A stretch of DNA of 43,661 nucleotides from Candidatus Thorarchaeota archaeon (lineage in GTDB: Archaea > Asgardarchaeota > Thorarchaeia > Thorarchaeales > Thorarchaeaceae), in NCBI GenBank assembly GCA_016840855.1, contig JAEORO010000134.1, positions 1-43,661 of the forward strand, in the 5' to 3' direction. A program made the position numbers and the translations under genes. The stretch's first letter is position 1. Each line of letters begins with the position of its first letter. Positions 15,648-23,210 of this stretch are shown piece after piece. The notes below the pieces were generated by a model that saw nothing but the letters and a program-made list of their open reading frames with translations, was not told the origin of the DNA and made no database searches.

Positions 15648-15949
15648 CTGTTGTACAAGGAATCATTCGTGAGATTGGTAAAAGCCGGACAACTCAAGTA
15701 TCTACACGCCGCTGGTATGGAACAACTGATATTGTTGTTCAGGACGAGGAAACAGGCAAGACATATAGTGTAAGACTCTCAGCTACTGTTATGGATAAGC
15801 ACAGATTTCTCCCACGAGTTGGTATGAAGATTATCCTTCATGGATATGTAGAAGAGGCTGAATATGGTCTGTCTGATTTTGTTGTTTCACGTGTTACCGA
15901 TATAAAACATGAAGGTGCTGGTTTGAAACGAGTCCATAAGTTAGACTGA
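15644..15949 (+). CDS. Small beta-rich (possibly OB-fold) protein coupled to endonuclease Q
   Basis: A 101-residue protein starting with the ATGA overlap of the endonuclease Q stop, so it is translationally coupled. The pattern of strands (about 3-11, 22-33, 38-47, 59-69, 77-88) with Gly-containing turns and the phrase VGMKIILHGYVEE looks like a small OB-fold domain, which often binds single-stranded nucleic acid. This fold call is by eye. No catalytic residues or zinc motifs are seen. Its position suggests a DNA-binding helper for endonuclease Q. The convergent regulator gene ends 2 nt beyond its stop. Confidence 0.75.
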   Translation: MTVVQGIIREIGKSRTTQVSTRRWYGTTDIVVQDEETGKTYSVRLSATVMDKHRFLPRVGMKIILHGYVEEAEYGLSDFVVSRVTDIKHEGAGLKRVHKLD

Positions 15950-15951
15950 TG

Positions 15952-16254
15952 TTACTTTTTTTTGGATCTGATTAAGAAAGCAGGTGCAAGTATCCATTGA
16001 GACCTGCACTTGGGACATTTGCTGGGTGCTTTTGCGGTCTTTCCAACTTTGAACACAAATTGACATTTGCCACAACTTGCTGGACGAATCAGAAGTTCCT
16101 TGTTATCTCTCTTCACTGATTTTGATATATGATCGAGGTCCTCATACACAATTGATCTTTTCTTTATGTCAAGCCGCTCACAGATCTCCTCAGCTGTCAT
16201 TGGGTATTCGGTCTTTTCTAGAAGTTCTGCAATAGTTTCTCTTCTGGTTTGCAT
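15952..16254 (-). CDS. HTH plus zinc-ribbon transcription regulator (COG3357-type)
   Basis: A 100-residue protein. Residues about 4-57 form a winged-helix DNA-binding domain (TAEEICERLDIKKRSIVYEDL). The following zinc ribbon has C61-x2-C64 and C80-x2-C83. The order HTH then zinc ribbon matches the archaeal family COG3357, predicted transcription regulators. The tail is basic (RSKKK). A TATA-like GTATATTT lies about 30 nt upstream, giving a very short leader. Two TGTACA boxes just beyond it are candidate operator sites, possibly for this protein itself. Confidence 0.82.
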   Translation of the reverse strand: MQTRRETIAELLEKTEYPMTAEEICERLDIKKRSIVYEDLDHISKSVKRDNKELLIRPASCGKCQFVFKVGKTAKAPSKCPKCRSQWILAPAFLIRSKKK

Positions 16255-16281
16255 CGGGATTCAACATTACTCGGTTCCTAG

Positions 16282-16289
16282 AAATATAC
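16282..16289 (-). promoter_or_regulatory. TATA box for the HTH-zinc ribbon gene
   Basis: GTATATTT on the minus strand, about 30 nt before the ATG at 16254. The message would be nearly leaderless. Confidence 0.5.
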
Positions 16290-16293
16290 TTTG

Positions 16294-16327
16294 GGCTGTA
16301 CAGTGTTTTGAACAGGCTGTACAAAAC
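16294..16327. promoter_or_regulatory. Candidate operator: two GGCTGTACA boxes 21 bp apart
   Basis: GGCTGTACA occurs at 16294-16302 and again at 16315-16323, exactly 21 bp (two helical turns) apart. Each contains the palindrome TGTACA. An inverted pair GTTTTG (16305-16310) and CAAAAC (16322-16327) overlaps the second copy. The element lies between the divergent HTH-zinc ribbon gene and the secreted protein gene, beside both TATA boxes, where a bound regulator could affect either gene. Confidence 0.45.
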
Positions 16328-16343
16328 GTAGAATCATATGGGA

Positions 16344-16350
16344 TTTTATC
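16344..16350 (+). promoter_or_regulatory. TATA box for the secreted 235-residue protein
   Basis: TTTTATC, about 26-29 nt before the ATG at 16373; consistent with a leaderless message. Confidence 0.4.
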
Positions 16351-16372
16351 ATAATGATTCATGTGACATTAA

Positions 16373-17080
16373 ATGAGAAACTACAACACTGGTGTTTCAA
16401 GTAAGATGGCAGCAGCAGTCATAGCTGCAGTGATCTTAACAGCAGGAGTGTTTGCTATATCCATTTACTTTCCAGGTCTGGGCAACGGGCCAACCACTGG
16501 TCCAAAAAGTCTCGGTGCGACAACAGCTGAATTCCTTAACTCTAAGAGAGATGATGTGCAGTTCTATTTCATGTGCAACTCTACATTTGTAAATGAAGAC
16601 CTAACTGATTTCTATGCACAGTCTGAACCTAGTGCATATGTCGATGGGGTCCTCATGAATCGAACAGCCACTGGTGGTGACATCGGTGTTTTATTCTCCC
16701 CTTGGCAATCAAATATCGTTGGAGCTGGTGAAATCTCAACTGCAGAGTGGGATAGTCTTAGTGGATCAATCATAGACGATGGAATAGGTCTAATGGAGGA
16801 ACCAATTACTCCACCTACAGGATATTTTCCACTATCCTGGCCAATAACATTCTATTTCGAAATCTACTTTGATGATGGTTCTTGCTTTCTTGCAGGTTTT
16901 TCCTCTATAGATGGCTATCTATACATCCAAAATGGTACATGGAGTGGCGAATTTAGCGACTTTGGATGGCCAATCCCAACGAGTTGGGATTCCGGGGCAT
17001 GGCTCTTAGAAGGAGGTTACCTGTCAGCTGGAATGAATGCATTGCATGCAGCAATAACCACTAATGTTTCCTACCCTTAA
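16373..17080 (+). CDS. Membrane-anchored extracellular protein, unknown function
   Basis: A 235-residue protein with one N-terminal hydrophobic segment (about residues 12-33) after a short charged start, then an acidic, aromatic-rich outside domain. Four N-x-S/T sequons (NST, NRT, NGT, NVS) suggest N-glycosylation. The domain has repeated Trp, Gly and Asp residues typical of beta structures; no family recognised. The uncleaved N-terminal segment could also be a signal peptide. A strong hairpin terminator directly follows the stop. It is divergent from the HTH-zinc ribbon regulator and shares the TGTACA region. Confidence 0.75.
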   Translation: MRNYNTGVSSKMAAAVIAAVILTAGVFAISIYFPGLGNGPTTGPKSLGATTAEFLNSKRDDVQFYFMCNSTFVNEDLTDFYAQSEPSAYVDGVLMNRTATGGDIGVLFSPWQSNIVGAGEISTAEWDSLSGSIIDDGIGLMEEPITPPTGYFPLSWPITFYFEIYFDDGSCFLAGFSSIDGYLYIQNGTWSGEFSDFGWPIPTSWDSGAWLLEGGYLSAGMNALHAAITTNVSYP

Positions 17081-17104
17081 TGATGGGTCTTTGCGCCCAT
17101 CATT
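17079..17104 (+). terminator. Hairpin terminator after the secreted protein gene
   Basis: A perfect 9-bp stem AATGATGGG / CCCATCATT with an 8-nt loop, beginning inside the stop codon and followed by a T-rich stretch. Fits a transcription terminator or a 3'-end stabilising hairpin. Confidence 0.6.
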
Positions 17105-17154
17105 TCTGTTTTATTCGATATTATTCATACTAAGGAATGGATTGAAGTGATTCT

Positions 17155-17601
17155 ATGGACACGGATGCAGATGAGGCACTTGTTGACAGACTCCTCAAAG
17201 GTAGAACTATGAGTGTGTATGCCCTCCTGCTTTCCAGTGGTGATATGGGTGTGAGAGATGTCCAAAGAGCCCTTGGGTTTTCAAGTCCTAGCTTAGCTCT
17301 CCACCATCTCACGAAGCTGATGGAGCTAGATTTAGTCACAAAGGATTCAAACGGAATTTATGGTGTCACACGAACGGTTCGCGTAGGGTCACTCTCTCTC
17401 TTCATTAAATTTGGTACACGTCTTCTCCCTAGATTTCTCTTTCTTGGTACTTTATTTTGTGGAATGCTCATTGTCTACATCTTGGTCTTTGCATCATGGC
17501 CCCTGACTAGTGCTGATATCATGGTAATTTCAATGAGCGTTATTGCTGTTCTATTCTCATTTTATGAAACCAGACAGATTTGGTTACTCAAGCCATTTTA
17601 G
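17155..17601 (+). CDS. Membrane-anchored winged-helix regulator
   Basis: A 148-residue protein. Residues about 10-72 form an ArsR-like winged helix (DVQRALGFSSPSLALHHLTKL). Two transmembrane segments follow, at about 92-113 and 118-138, ending in a short tail. The DNA-binding domain would stay in the cytoplasm, tethered to the membrane. Such one-component membrane-bound regulators are common in archaea. Its signal and targets are unknown; the upstream secreted protein is a natural partner to suspect. The ATG lies after GAAGTGATT. A weak 5-bp hairpin (17604-17620) follows the stop. Confidence 0.8.
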   Translation: MDTDADEALVDRLLKGRTMSVYALLLSSGDMGVRDVQRALGFSSPSLALHHLTKLMELDLVTKDSNGIYGVTRTVRVGSLSLFIKFGTRLLPRFLFLGTLFCGMLIVYILVFASWPLTSADIMVISMSVIAVLFSFYETRQIWLLKPF

Positions 17602-17666
17602 TATCTCGGTTTTATCGAGAGTGACAAAGATATAGGTCTAAATGTGATGATATCCCATACAATAGC

Positions 17667-18959
17667 GTGGAGAAGATAATAGAACCGGATGAATCCTGCA
17701 TGGAACAGATAAAACTCGACCCTACACCAAAAGTGGCTAAAAGGCCATCATATAACGATAGAGTCTGTAGTAAGTGCATGGGACATCGACATCTATGTGG
17801 AATCAAACCGTGTCCGATTTTAATGAGGGCAAAAGCACAAGCCCAAATCGATAATGCATTTGTTGGAATGGATTTGACCGGGTCTTCACCCCCTTCAGTT
17901 TTTGTTGGAGAGAGTGGGTATCCAAAGGTACTAGCTGGGCCTCTTATTCCTCCTCTCCGATCGGAAGATGCAATGTATATGGAAAGACCTGATCATTGGT
18001 TAACCAAGACAATTGATGAGATTCTAGCTCTACGATTTAGTTTAGTCCGAACAAAGAAGTATATCCCGATTACAGCAGCTCAAGATCCTCCGAAAGACCT
18101 TGCTGAAACACAGACACTGGCGCTTTCTGAATCACCATTGTTGTCAGAAGCAACTCTCCTTAAGAGACCTCAATTTACGACAGTCTTCTCCGATGTAACT
18201 TTACCAATAGGACCTTCAGCTCCCCTTCGAACTTTCAAAATTGATGAGAATCCTTCAGTTCCAAAGGTGATTGATAGGGTGGCATTTGATACAGATCTGA
18301 AAGCGGAGGTTGGAATCAGAGACCTTTTTGATGGAGGGATTCGACTTGAGCATATCACAAGACTCCTCTCTGTGGGAACAATTGGCCAGAAGAAGAAACG
18401 AAGACTGGTTCCAACAAAATGGAGTATTACTGCAACAGATGATATAATTGGAAAGCAGCTCCATAAGGAAGTTTTGAGAAATCCCTGGATCAATGATTTC
18501 CGAGTGAGTGTGGACCATGCACTTGGTAACACTGTTGCTCTTCTCTTTCTTCCAAGTGGTTGGCAGTTTGAAGCTATGGAATCATGGCTTGGAGGTCTAA
18601 AACCACCAATAATTTCTGATCACGAATGGTTCAAAGGTAGAAAGGACTATGCAGAGGATGTTGTTGGGGCTTATTACGCAACCAGACTTCCCGCACTTGA
18701 GTACTTAGTCAATATCCGACGACAATCTGGTGTTATCGTTTTCATGGAGATTGATCCTCAACAGTGGGTACCGCTTGGTGTATGGAGATTTAGAGAGATT
18801 GCTATGCGCGCCTTGCAAACTAATGTGAAAAGTTTTGGCACAATCGACGAGGCTCTAAATGAAATCGCTCCCCACTTTAGAATCCCTATGAACAGATGGT
18901 TGGAAACGAGTAAAATCTATTCTGTGTTCATGAATCAGACAAAACTCACTGATTTCTAA
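17667..18959 (+). CDS. nreA: DNA repair protein NreA-like, with C-terminal PIP-like motif
   Basis: A 430-residue protein matching the archaeal Nre family. Near the N-terminus is a zinc motif C34-x2-C37...C44...C49 (the CGIKPCP phrase), followed by SPPSVFVGESGYPKVLAGP around 74-93, the family signature (DUF650). The C-terminal half (DUF651 region) includes VDHALGNTVALLFLPSGWQFE and ends at residue 430 with Q424-x2-L427-x2-F430, a PCNA-interacting-like box at the very end. Nre proteins take part in repair of DNA damage with PCNA. The start is GTG at 17667; an ATG 11 codons later is an alternative. A TATA-like GATATA lies about 38 nt upstream. Confidence 0.88.
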   Translation: MEKIIEPDESCMEQIKLDPTPKVAKRPSYNDRVCSKCMGHRHLCGIKPCPILMRAKAQAQIDNAFVGMDLTGSSPPSVFVGESGYPKVLAGPLIPPLRSEDAMYMERPDHWLTKTIDEILALRFSLVRTKKYIPITAAQDPPKDLAETQTLALSESPLLSEATLLKRPQFTTVFSDVTLPIGPSAPLRTFKIDENPSVPKVIDRVAFDTDLKAEVGIRDLFDGGIRLEHITRLLSVGTIGQKKKRRLVPTKWSITATDDIIGKQLHKEVLRNPWINDFRVSVDHALGNTVALLFLPSGWQFEAMESWLGGLKPPIISDHEWFKGRKDYAEDVVGAYYATRLPALEYLVNIRRQSGVIVFMEIDPQQWVPLGVWRFREIAMRALQTNVKSFGTIDEALNEIAPHFRIPMNRWLETSKIYSVFMNQTKLTDF

Positions 18960-18993
18960 TAAAATCAATCAATGAATCTATCATACATTTGTC

Positions 18994-19005
18994 TTTTAAT
19001 ATAAA
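18994..19005 (+). promoter_or_regulatory. TATA region for the 452-residue surface protein
   Basis: TTTTAATATAAA, about 35-43 nt before the ATG at 19038, with GGAGAG between it and the start. Confidence 0.45.
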
Positions 19006-19037
19006 ATGCAGAAAGAATTGATGGAGAGTTTTATACA

Positions 19038-20396
19038 ATGCGCGCTACAAAAAGCAAAGTCATGACTCTATGGGTCGTGGTTTTAATAGCAATGCCATTC
19101 GTTCTCATTCCAAACGCCAATGCTTGGACTGCTGGTGATGAAGCAGCTGTTTTTGGCCACACCTTCGAGGAAGAGTATTGGACAAATGATTCAATCAGAA
19201 TCGAAGGGACGGATGGAACGAACTCAAGCTTCACAGCTTCATATGTGCATGTTGGAGAGTTCTCGTCTTTCTTAATCGCATTCAATAATGCAAACAAGAC
19301 TGACGGAACCAAGATGATACTGCCCTACCAATTGTTTGGTATGTATTTCAAAACTCCAGCTAATAGAGAAGTCTTCATTGGTGCAATTTTTGCATTTTTG
19401 CTTGCTCACAATGATACCTACAATCCTACCTATGATTTACCTGATGTGGGAAATGAACCCGCTTGGTATGTTGTACCTCTAGCCTCTGACAACACTTGGC
19501 CAGAGTATATCCCATCAGTTGTTCCAATCCCCGCGACAAAGGTAGGTGATAACCACTATCGTTTTGGAATGCATTATTACAATTTAACTTGTAGAGTAGT
19601 TGATGCCAACACACCTGGTGGTTTCTGGGCTTCGCTTATTCTACCTATTTTGAATGTTGTAATCAGTGAACTTACAATTCAATATGACATAACAATTGAT
19701 GAAACCGGTCAAGTACACGCTGAAACATTATATACACTTGGACAAGTGTTGAAACTCAAACTCTGGGGTGTGGAACTTCCACCAACAGATGTAATTGGTG
19801 ACTTGTTTGAAGTTTCAGCTGTTCACTATCTATCAATATTTACATCTCAATACACAGTCACTCGAGCAACCTCAGGTAACACTATTGATCCCCCAACATC
19901 AACTGAACTGCTTGATGAAGATATCAGCATCAAGGTTGGTGCCAATGAACGTGCTTTCGATATTGGACTTGGAAGGCAATATTCACTGATTAACGAAACC
20001 ACTGATCCTTGGACAACTGTTTCGAATGATGAGAATGCACTCAATTGCCTACTAGGAGCTCGACTAAGTGACCTGTTTCTAGTAGCTTGGCAAGCACCTC
20101 TCTCTGCATGGCTATTCGCCCACATGGCTTATGGCTTGTCAGAGAAACTAAGGTCAGATTACTCGACTGTTGGAGACATGGTTTCAGCAACAGTGGCGGG
20201 GACTGCATTCCATAATAGTGATTGGTGGTACGCCGTTACATTCCCCGAATGGGATGGTCTGCGAATCCAACAAGATCCTGTCTACACAGCTTATACCAAT
20301 TTGTACACGGAACCAAGTGATGCTGGTGGAGTCCTCGTCATAATACTTGTTGTTGGTGTTGTTGCTGTGGTATGGCTAGTCCGTCGACGCCGTTAA
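19038..20396 (+). CDS. Secreted surface protein with C-terminal membrane anchor
   Basis: A 452-residue protein with an N-terminal signal peptide (hydrophobic about residues 9-24, likely cut near ANA-W30). It has a long outside domain and one C-terminal transmembrane helix (about 431-448) ended by RRRR, a typical stop-transfer signal. At least six N-x-S/T sequons lie in the outside part. No enzyme motif or family recognised. It has its own TATA box and is followed by a hairpin terminator, so it forms a single-gene unit. It could be a surface or envelope protein and a target of the glycan machinery seen downstream. Confidence 0.82.
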   Translation: MRATKSKVMTLWVVVLIAMPFVLIPNANAWTAGDEAAVFGHTFEEEYWTNDSIRIEGTDGTNSSFTASYVHVGEFSSFLIAFNNANKTDGTKMILPYQLFGMYFKTPANREVFIGAIFAFLLAHNDTYNPTYDLPDVGNEPAWYVVPLASDNTWPEYIPSVVPIPATKVGDNHYRFGMHYYNLTCRVVDANTPGGFWASLILPILNVVISELTIQYDITIDETGQVHAETLYTLGQVLKLKLWGVELPPTDVIGDLFEVSAVHYLSIFTSQYTVTRATSGNTIDPPTSTELLDEDISIKVGANERAFDIGLGRQYSLINETTDPWTTVSNDENALNCLLGARLSDLFLVAWQAPLSAWLFAHMAYGLSEKLRSDYSTVGDMVSATVAGTAFHNSDWWYAVTFPEWDGLRIQQDPVYTAYTNLYTEPSDAGGVLVIILVVGVVAVVWLVRRRR

Positions 20397-20410
20397 TACA
20401 GTTCTAAAAT

Positions 20411-20439
20411 CCCTGGGTTTCAATAGTGGAACTCCAGGG
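20411..20439 (+). terminator. Hairpin terminator after the surface protein gene
   Basis: CCCTGG (20411-20416) pairs with CCAGGG (20434-20439), and GTT/AAC inside extends the stem. A pyrimidine-rich run ending in TTTT follows. Confidence 0.55.
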
Positions 20440-20507
20440 TTCCTCTTTCTTTTCAAACATCGGGTAATTTAAGAGAAGCATAGACGACATAGCTCTAAGA
20501 GGACCTG

Positions 20508-22025
20508 ATGTTGCTGTACGAGAAACTCTGCAGATTTAGCGAACGAATCGTAGGGCGTACAGTTCAATCTACTCACGATAGGGAGCTTCAAAGAGCTGTC
20601 AAGTTTCTTGCTCCTTTAATGGATATTTCAGTCAAGGGCGTTAAAGCGGCTGCAAATCTCTTTTCAGTCCTCATTCTTGTTTCTGTGGTCTTTCTACTCA
20701 CCTATCTTGAGCTGAGCCTCATCATCGTTGCACCACTCGCAGGGATTGCCGGCGTAGTCACTTATTACATAATTGCCTCCTATCCCATATCTGTGATGAA
20801 TAGCTACAAACTTGGCCTATCCGAAGAAGCTGATTTGGTGTTTGAGCAGTTCATTCTCGTATTTCAATCAGGAGGAACCATCTTTGATGCAGTTGAGATG
20901 GTAGCTCAATCGAATCATCCTTACCTTTCATTAGCATTCAGAAAGCTGATTGGTGATATCAATGAAGGAATCCCTCCTGAAACCTGTTTGATGGAGTTTG
21001 CTAGAAACCAACCATCTGACGACCTTCGAAGATACTTTACGGCTATAGTTTCATCCTTGGAGAGGAAGACTGATTTGATAGACATGCTCTCTGGAGAGTC
21101 TTTCGAAGCTGACCTAGCTCTTCGCCAAAAAAATCTCGAATTGGAGAGTAGGCTGCTGATAGTAGCTGCTTTGGTTACATACCTACCCATAATGTTCACA
21201 CTAGCAGTTTCACTCGCAGGATTTGCTACAAGTATATTGCTAGTCCTTATTGCACCAATTTTCATTTTGATGAACGCCTTATTGAAGAGCAGATTTTCAA
21301 GACAATTCTCAGCCTATTTTGATAGACCGCGTGAAACCTCGATAATTGCTCCTTCACAGAATCAAATAATTTCCGAGTATGATGCTTTTCTAAATTTTCT
21401 AATCTTGCTCGGAGAACGTCTAAAATCAGGTGACAATCTAGAAGTATCTCTAGACTCAATTCGTGATGACTTAGAGCCTGAGGTACAGATACTTGTTGAT
21501 ATTGCGATTGACGCTATATATCACGAAAATGCTAGTATTGTCGAAGCCTTGGATCGCGCATCGAAATCAGCTCTGGGACAGAGAGTATCTCAAATGCTGA
21601 ATATGATTGCCATTATGTGCGAAACCTCTGCCCAAGCTGCTGGAGATAGAATATCAAGAATTGCAGCTCGTCTTGTTAAACGATCTGCTGTTGCAAAAGA
21701 AAGAGACTCCATCATTGCTGCTCAAAGAATGAAAGTATACTTACTAACTATTACAAGTGCTGCTGTATTAGGAATGCTTGCCTCACTCTCACCATTCCTC
21801 TTCATCGGCTCGCTTCTCTCCCAAGGTCCAACATGGACTCCTGGAAGTATAACAACTATTGACATCTTACCACTTCTTGTCACTCTCGGAATTACAACAT
21901 TGTCTACAGGATACCAAAATACTAAGATGGTTGGCGGGAATCGTCCGGTTCTAATAGGACTTGTGTGCGGATTACTGTTCTGGATAGCTTTTGGTCTATC
22001 ATCTATAATGATGGGTTTTGGATGA
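20508..22025 (+). CDS. TadC/ArlJ-like type IV pilus platform protein, duplicated T2SSF domains
   Basis: A 505-residue membrane protein. Membrane helices lie near residues 50-90, then a cytoplasmic helical domain (about 105-220, with FEQFILVFQSGGTIFDAVEMVA), helices near 230-265, a second similar cytoplasmic domain (about 285-410, with FLNFLILLGERLKSGDNLEVSLD), and a final membrane group (about 410-503). This is the layout of archaeal platform proteins such as ArlJ and TadC, which anchor the assembly ATPase at the membrane. No ATPase or pilin gene is in this window, so the partner must be elsewhere or to one side. AGAGGACC precedes the ATG. Confidence 0.78.
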   Translation: MLLYEKLCRFSERIVGRTVQSTHDRELQRAVKFLAPLMDISVKGVKAAANLFSVLILVSVVFLLTYLELSLIIVAPLAGIAGVVTYYIIASYPISVMNSYKLGLSEEADLVFEQFILVFQSGGTIFDAVEMVAQSNHPYLSLAFRKLIGDINEGIPPETCLMEFARNQPSDDLRRYFTAIVSSLERKTDLIDMLSGESFEADLALRQKNLELESRLLIVAALVTYLPIMFTLAVSLAGFATSILLVLIAPIFILMNALLKSRFSRQFSAYFDRPRETSIIAPSQNQIISEYDAFLNFLILLGERLKSGDNLEVSLDSIRDDLEPEVQILVDIAIDAIYHENASIVEALDRASKSALGQRVSQMLNMIAIMCETSAQAAGDRISRIAARLVKRSAVAKERDSIIAAQRMKVYLLTITSAAVLGMLASLSPFLFIGSLLSQGPTWTPGSITTIDILPLLVTLGITTLSTGYQNTKMVGGNRPVLIGLVCGLLFWIAFGLSSIMMGFG

Positions 22026-22086
22026 TTTAGGAATAATTTATTTGCTCTGATGCTTATTGCCGACATAGTTAGGATGAGGTGAAATA

Positions 22087-22746
22087 ATGCTTCAAATCCC
22101 ATTTTTAGATTGGACCTTGGATGAAATCATGGCGTTCTTCAAGGATGATTGGATACTTGCCTGGGTACTCATACTTTCAGGTGGGCTCTTAGCAGTCTGG
22201 TTATTGGAGAACATCACTGATCCAATACCATTGTTAGGCACCATCTTCGACGGACTTGTTGCTGTAGGAACTTACATAGGATTCTTTGTCGGAATCTTAG
22301 ACATTTTCGTTGGATATGTAGTATGGTCGGATCCTGTACAGTCGAATGCAATTATTGTAGCTGGGATTTTAGTACTCATGGGCTTCTCACTAGTCATGAG
22401 AGTCTTATCGAAGTTCCCATTAGCCTTAGTATTTGCATTGGCTGTAGCAGTTTTCGGAGCGGCAACTATCTATTTCTTCTTGCTTCCCTATGCAGATCCA
22501 CTCATTCCTGTACTTGGAGACATTGCTGTTTGGTTAACATCGGGTAAAGGCTTGCTTGTAATCGGATTCATCATATTTTGCGTCGCATATGTAATTGGTG
22601 GACTGATAATCAAGCTTATCCAACTGATCGGGAAAATATTTGCATCACGTCCAGTGAGTGCTCTCGTGGGACTAGCAGCAATCGCAATTGGTGTGATTGT
22701 TATTCTCAACCCTGCATTAGTTGGACTTGTAGTACCTTGGCCATAA
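22087..22746 (+). CDS. Multi-pass membrane protein, unknown function
   Basis: A 219-residue protein with about six hydrophobic helices and few charged residues; no family recognised. The N-terminal 20 residues look like an amphipathic helix. GAGGTGAAATA stands just before the ATG, and a stem-loop terminator follows the stop. It lies 61 nt after the platform protein gene and may be co-transcribed, so it could belong to the same secretion or pilus system. This link rests only on position. Confidence 0.75.
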   Translation: MLQIPFLDWTLDEIMAFFKDDWILAWVLILSGGLLAVWLLENITDPIPLLGTIFDGLVAVGTYIGFFVGILDIFVGYVVWSDPVQSNAIIVAGILVLMGFSLVMRVLSKFPLALVFALAVAVFGAATIYFFLLPYADPLIPVLGDIAVWLTSGKGLLVIGFIIFCVAYVIGGLIIKLIQLIGKIFASRPVSALVGLAAIAIGVIVILNPALVGLVVPWP

Positions 22747-22753
22747 TGAGTTC

Positions 22754-22774
22754 AGAGGGGTGCTTCACCCCTCT
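22754..22774 (+). terminator. Strong hairpin terminator
   Basis: Perfect 9-bp stem AGAGGGGTG / CACCCCTCT with a 3-nt loop (CTT), followed by a pyrimidine run ending in TTTTT. It lies just after the multi-pass protein stop and before the end of the convergent gene at 22792. Confidence 0.7.
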
Positions 22775-22791
22775 TCTCTTGTTTTTCCAAT

Positions 22792-23172
22792 TCATTTTGG
22801 TTTCCTTATCTCTCTAAAATATAGGAATTTGAGATCCCTATCCGAATAGAACTTTGCCGCGGCATCAATTGCTTTCTTCGCTTTAACTATTCCATCATAC
22901 CATTCTGAAACATAGAATTTCTTGTCAGGATCGTGTTGAGTATTTGTAAGAGTGAAACCTTCAGGTAATTCAAATCCATCTGGAACAAGTAGTGCTACTC
23001 GAAACTGTGATAGACCACCTTTGGATTCCAACCAGAGTTCACAATATGTCATAAATGGTCTATTGAGGATTGTATTTCCGTCGATTAAGGTTTGCCTATG
23101 GGGACCAATAAAAGTGCCCAAAGGGTTCTTATAGTAGCATTGCATCACTTCTAGTAGTGTATATTTGTTCAT
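22792..23172 (-). CDS. Hypothetical soluble protein, 126 residues
   Basis: A soluble protein of unknown family with a mixed alpha/beta look; a central strand-rich part (about residues 38-70) and a basic, helical C-terminus rich in Lys and Arg. The ORF is open up to an ATG at 23217, which would overlap the start of the divergent RHH gene by 7 bp. I chose the in-frame ATG at 23172, which avoids this. The TATA box of the RHH gene lies inside this gene's 5' end in either case. No clear ribosome-binding site is seen for either start, so the start is uncertain. The two genes may be regulated together. Confidence 0.6.
   Translation of the reverse strand: MNKYTLLEVMQCYYKNPLGTFIGPHRQTLIDGNTILNRPFMTYCELWLESKGGLSQFRVALLVPDGFELPEGFTLTNTQHDPDKKFYVSEWYDGIVKAKKAIDAAAKFYSDRDLKFLYFREIRKPK
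23159..23166 (+). promoter_or_regulatory. TATA box of the RHH gene, inside the divergent neighbour
   Basis: GTATATTT, about 45 nt before the ATG at 23211; expected transcription start near 23188. It falls within the 5' coding part of the minus-strand gene. Confidence 0.45.
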
Positions 23173-23210
23173 AGGAGAAAGAACAGGGTTTACGATAGGA
23201 GGCATCGTGT

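Noticed and set aside
17604..17620. Weak hairpin TCTCG/CGAGA after the membrane wHTH gene
   Set aside because: Only a 5-bp stem and no T tract behind it; not enough to call a terminator.
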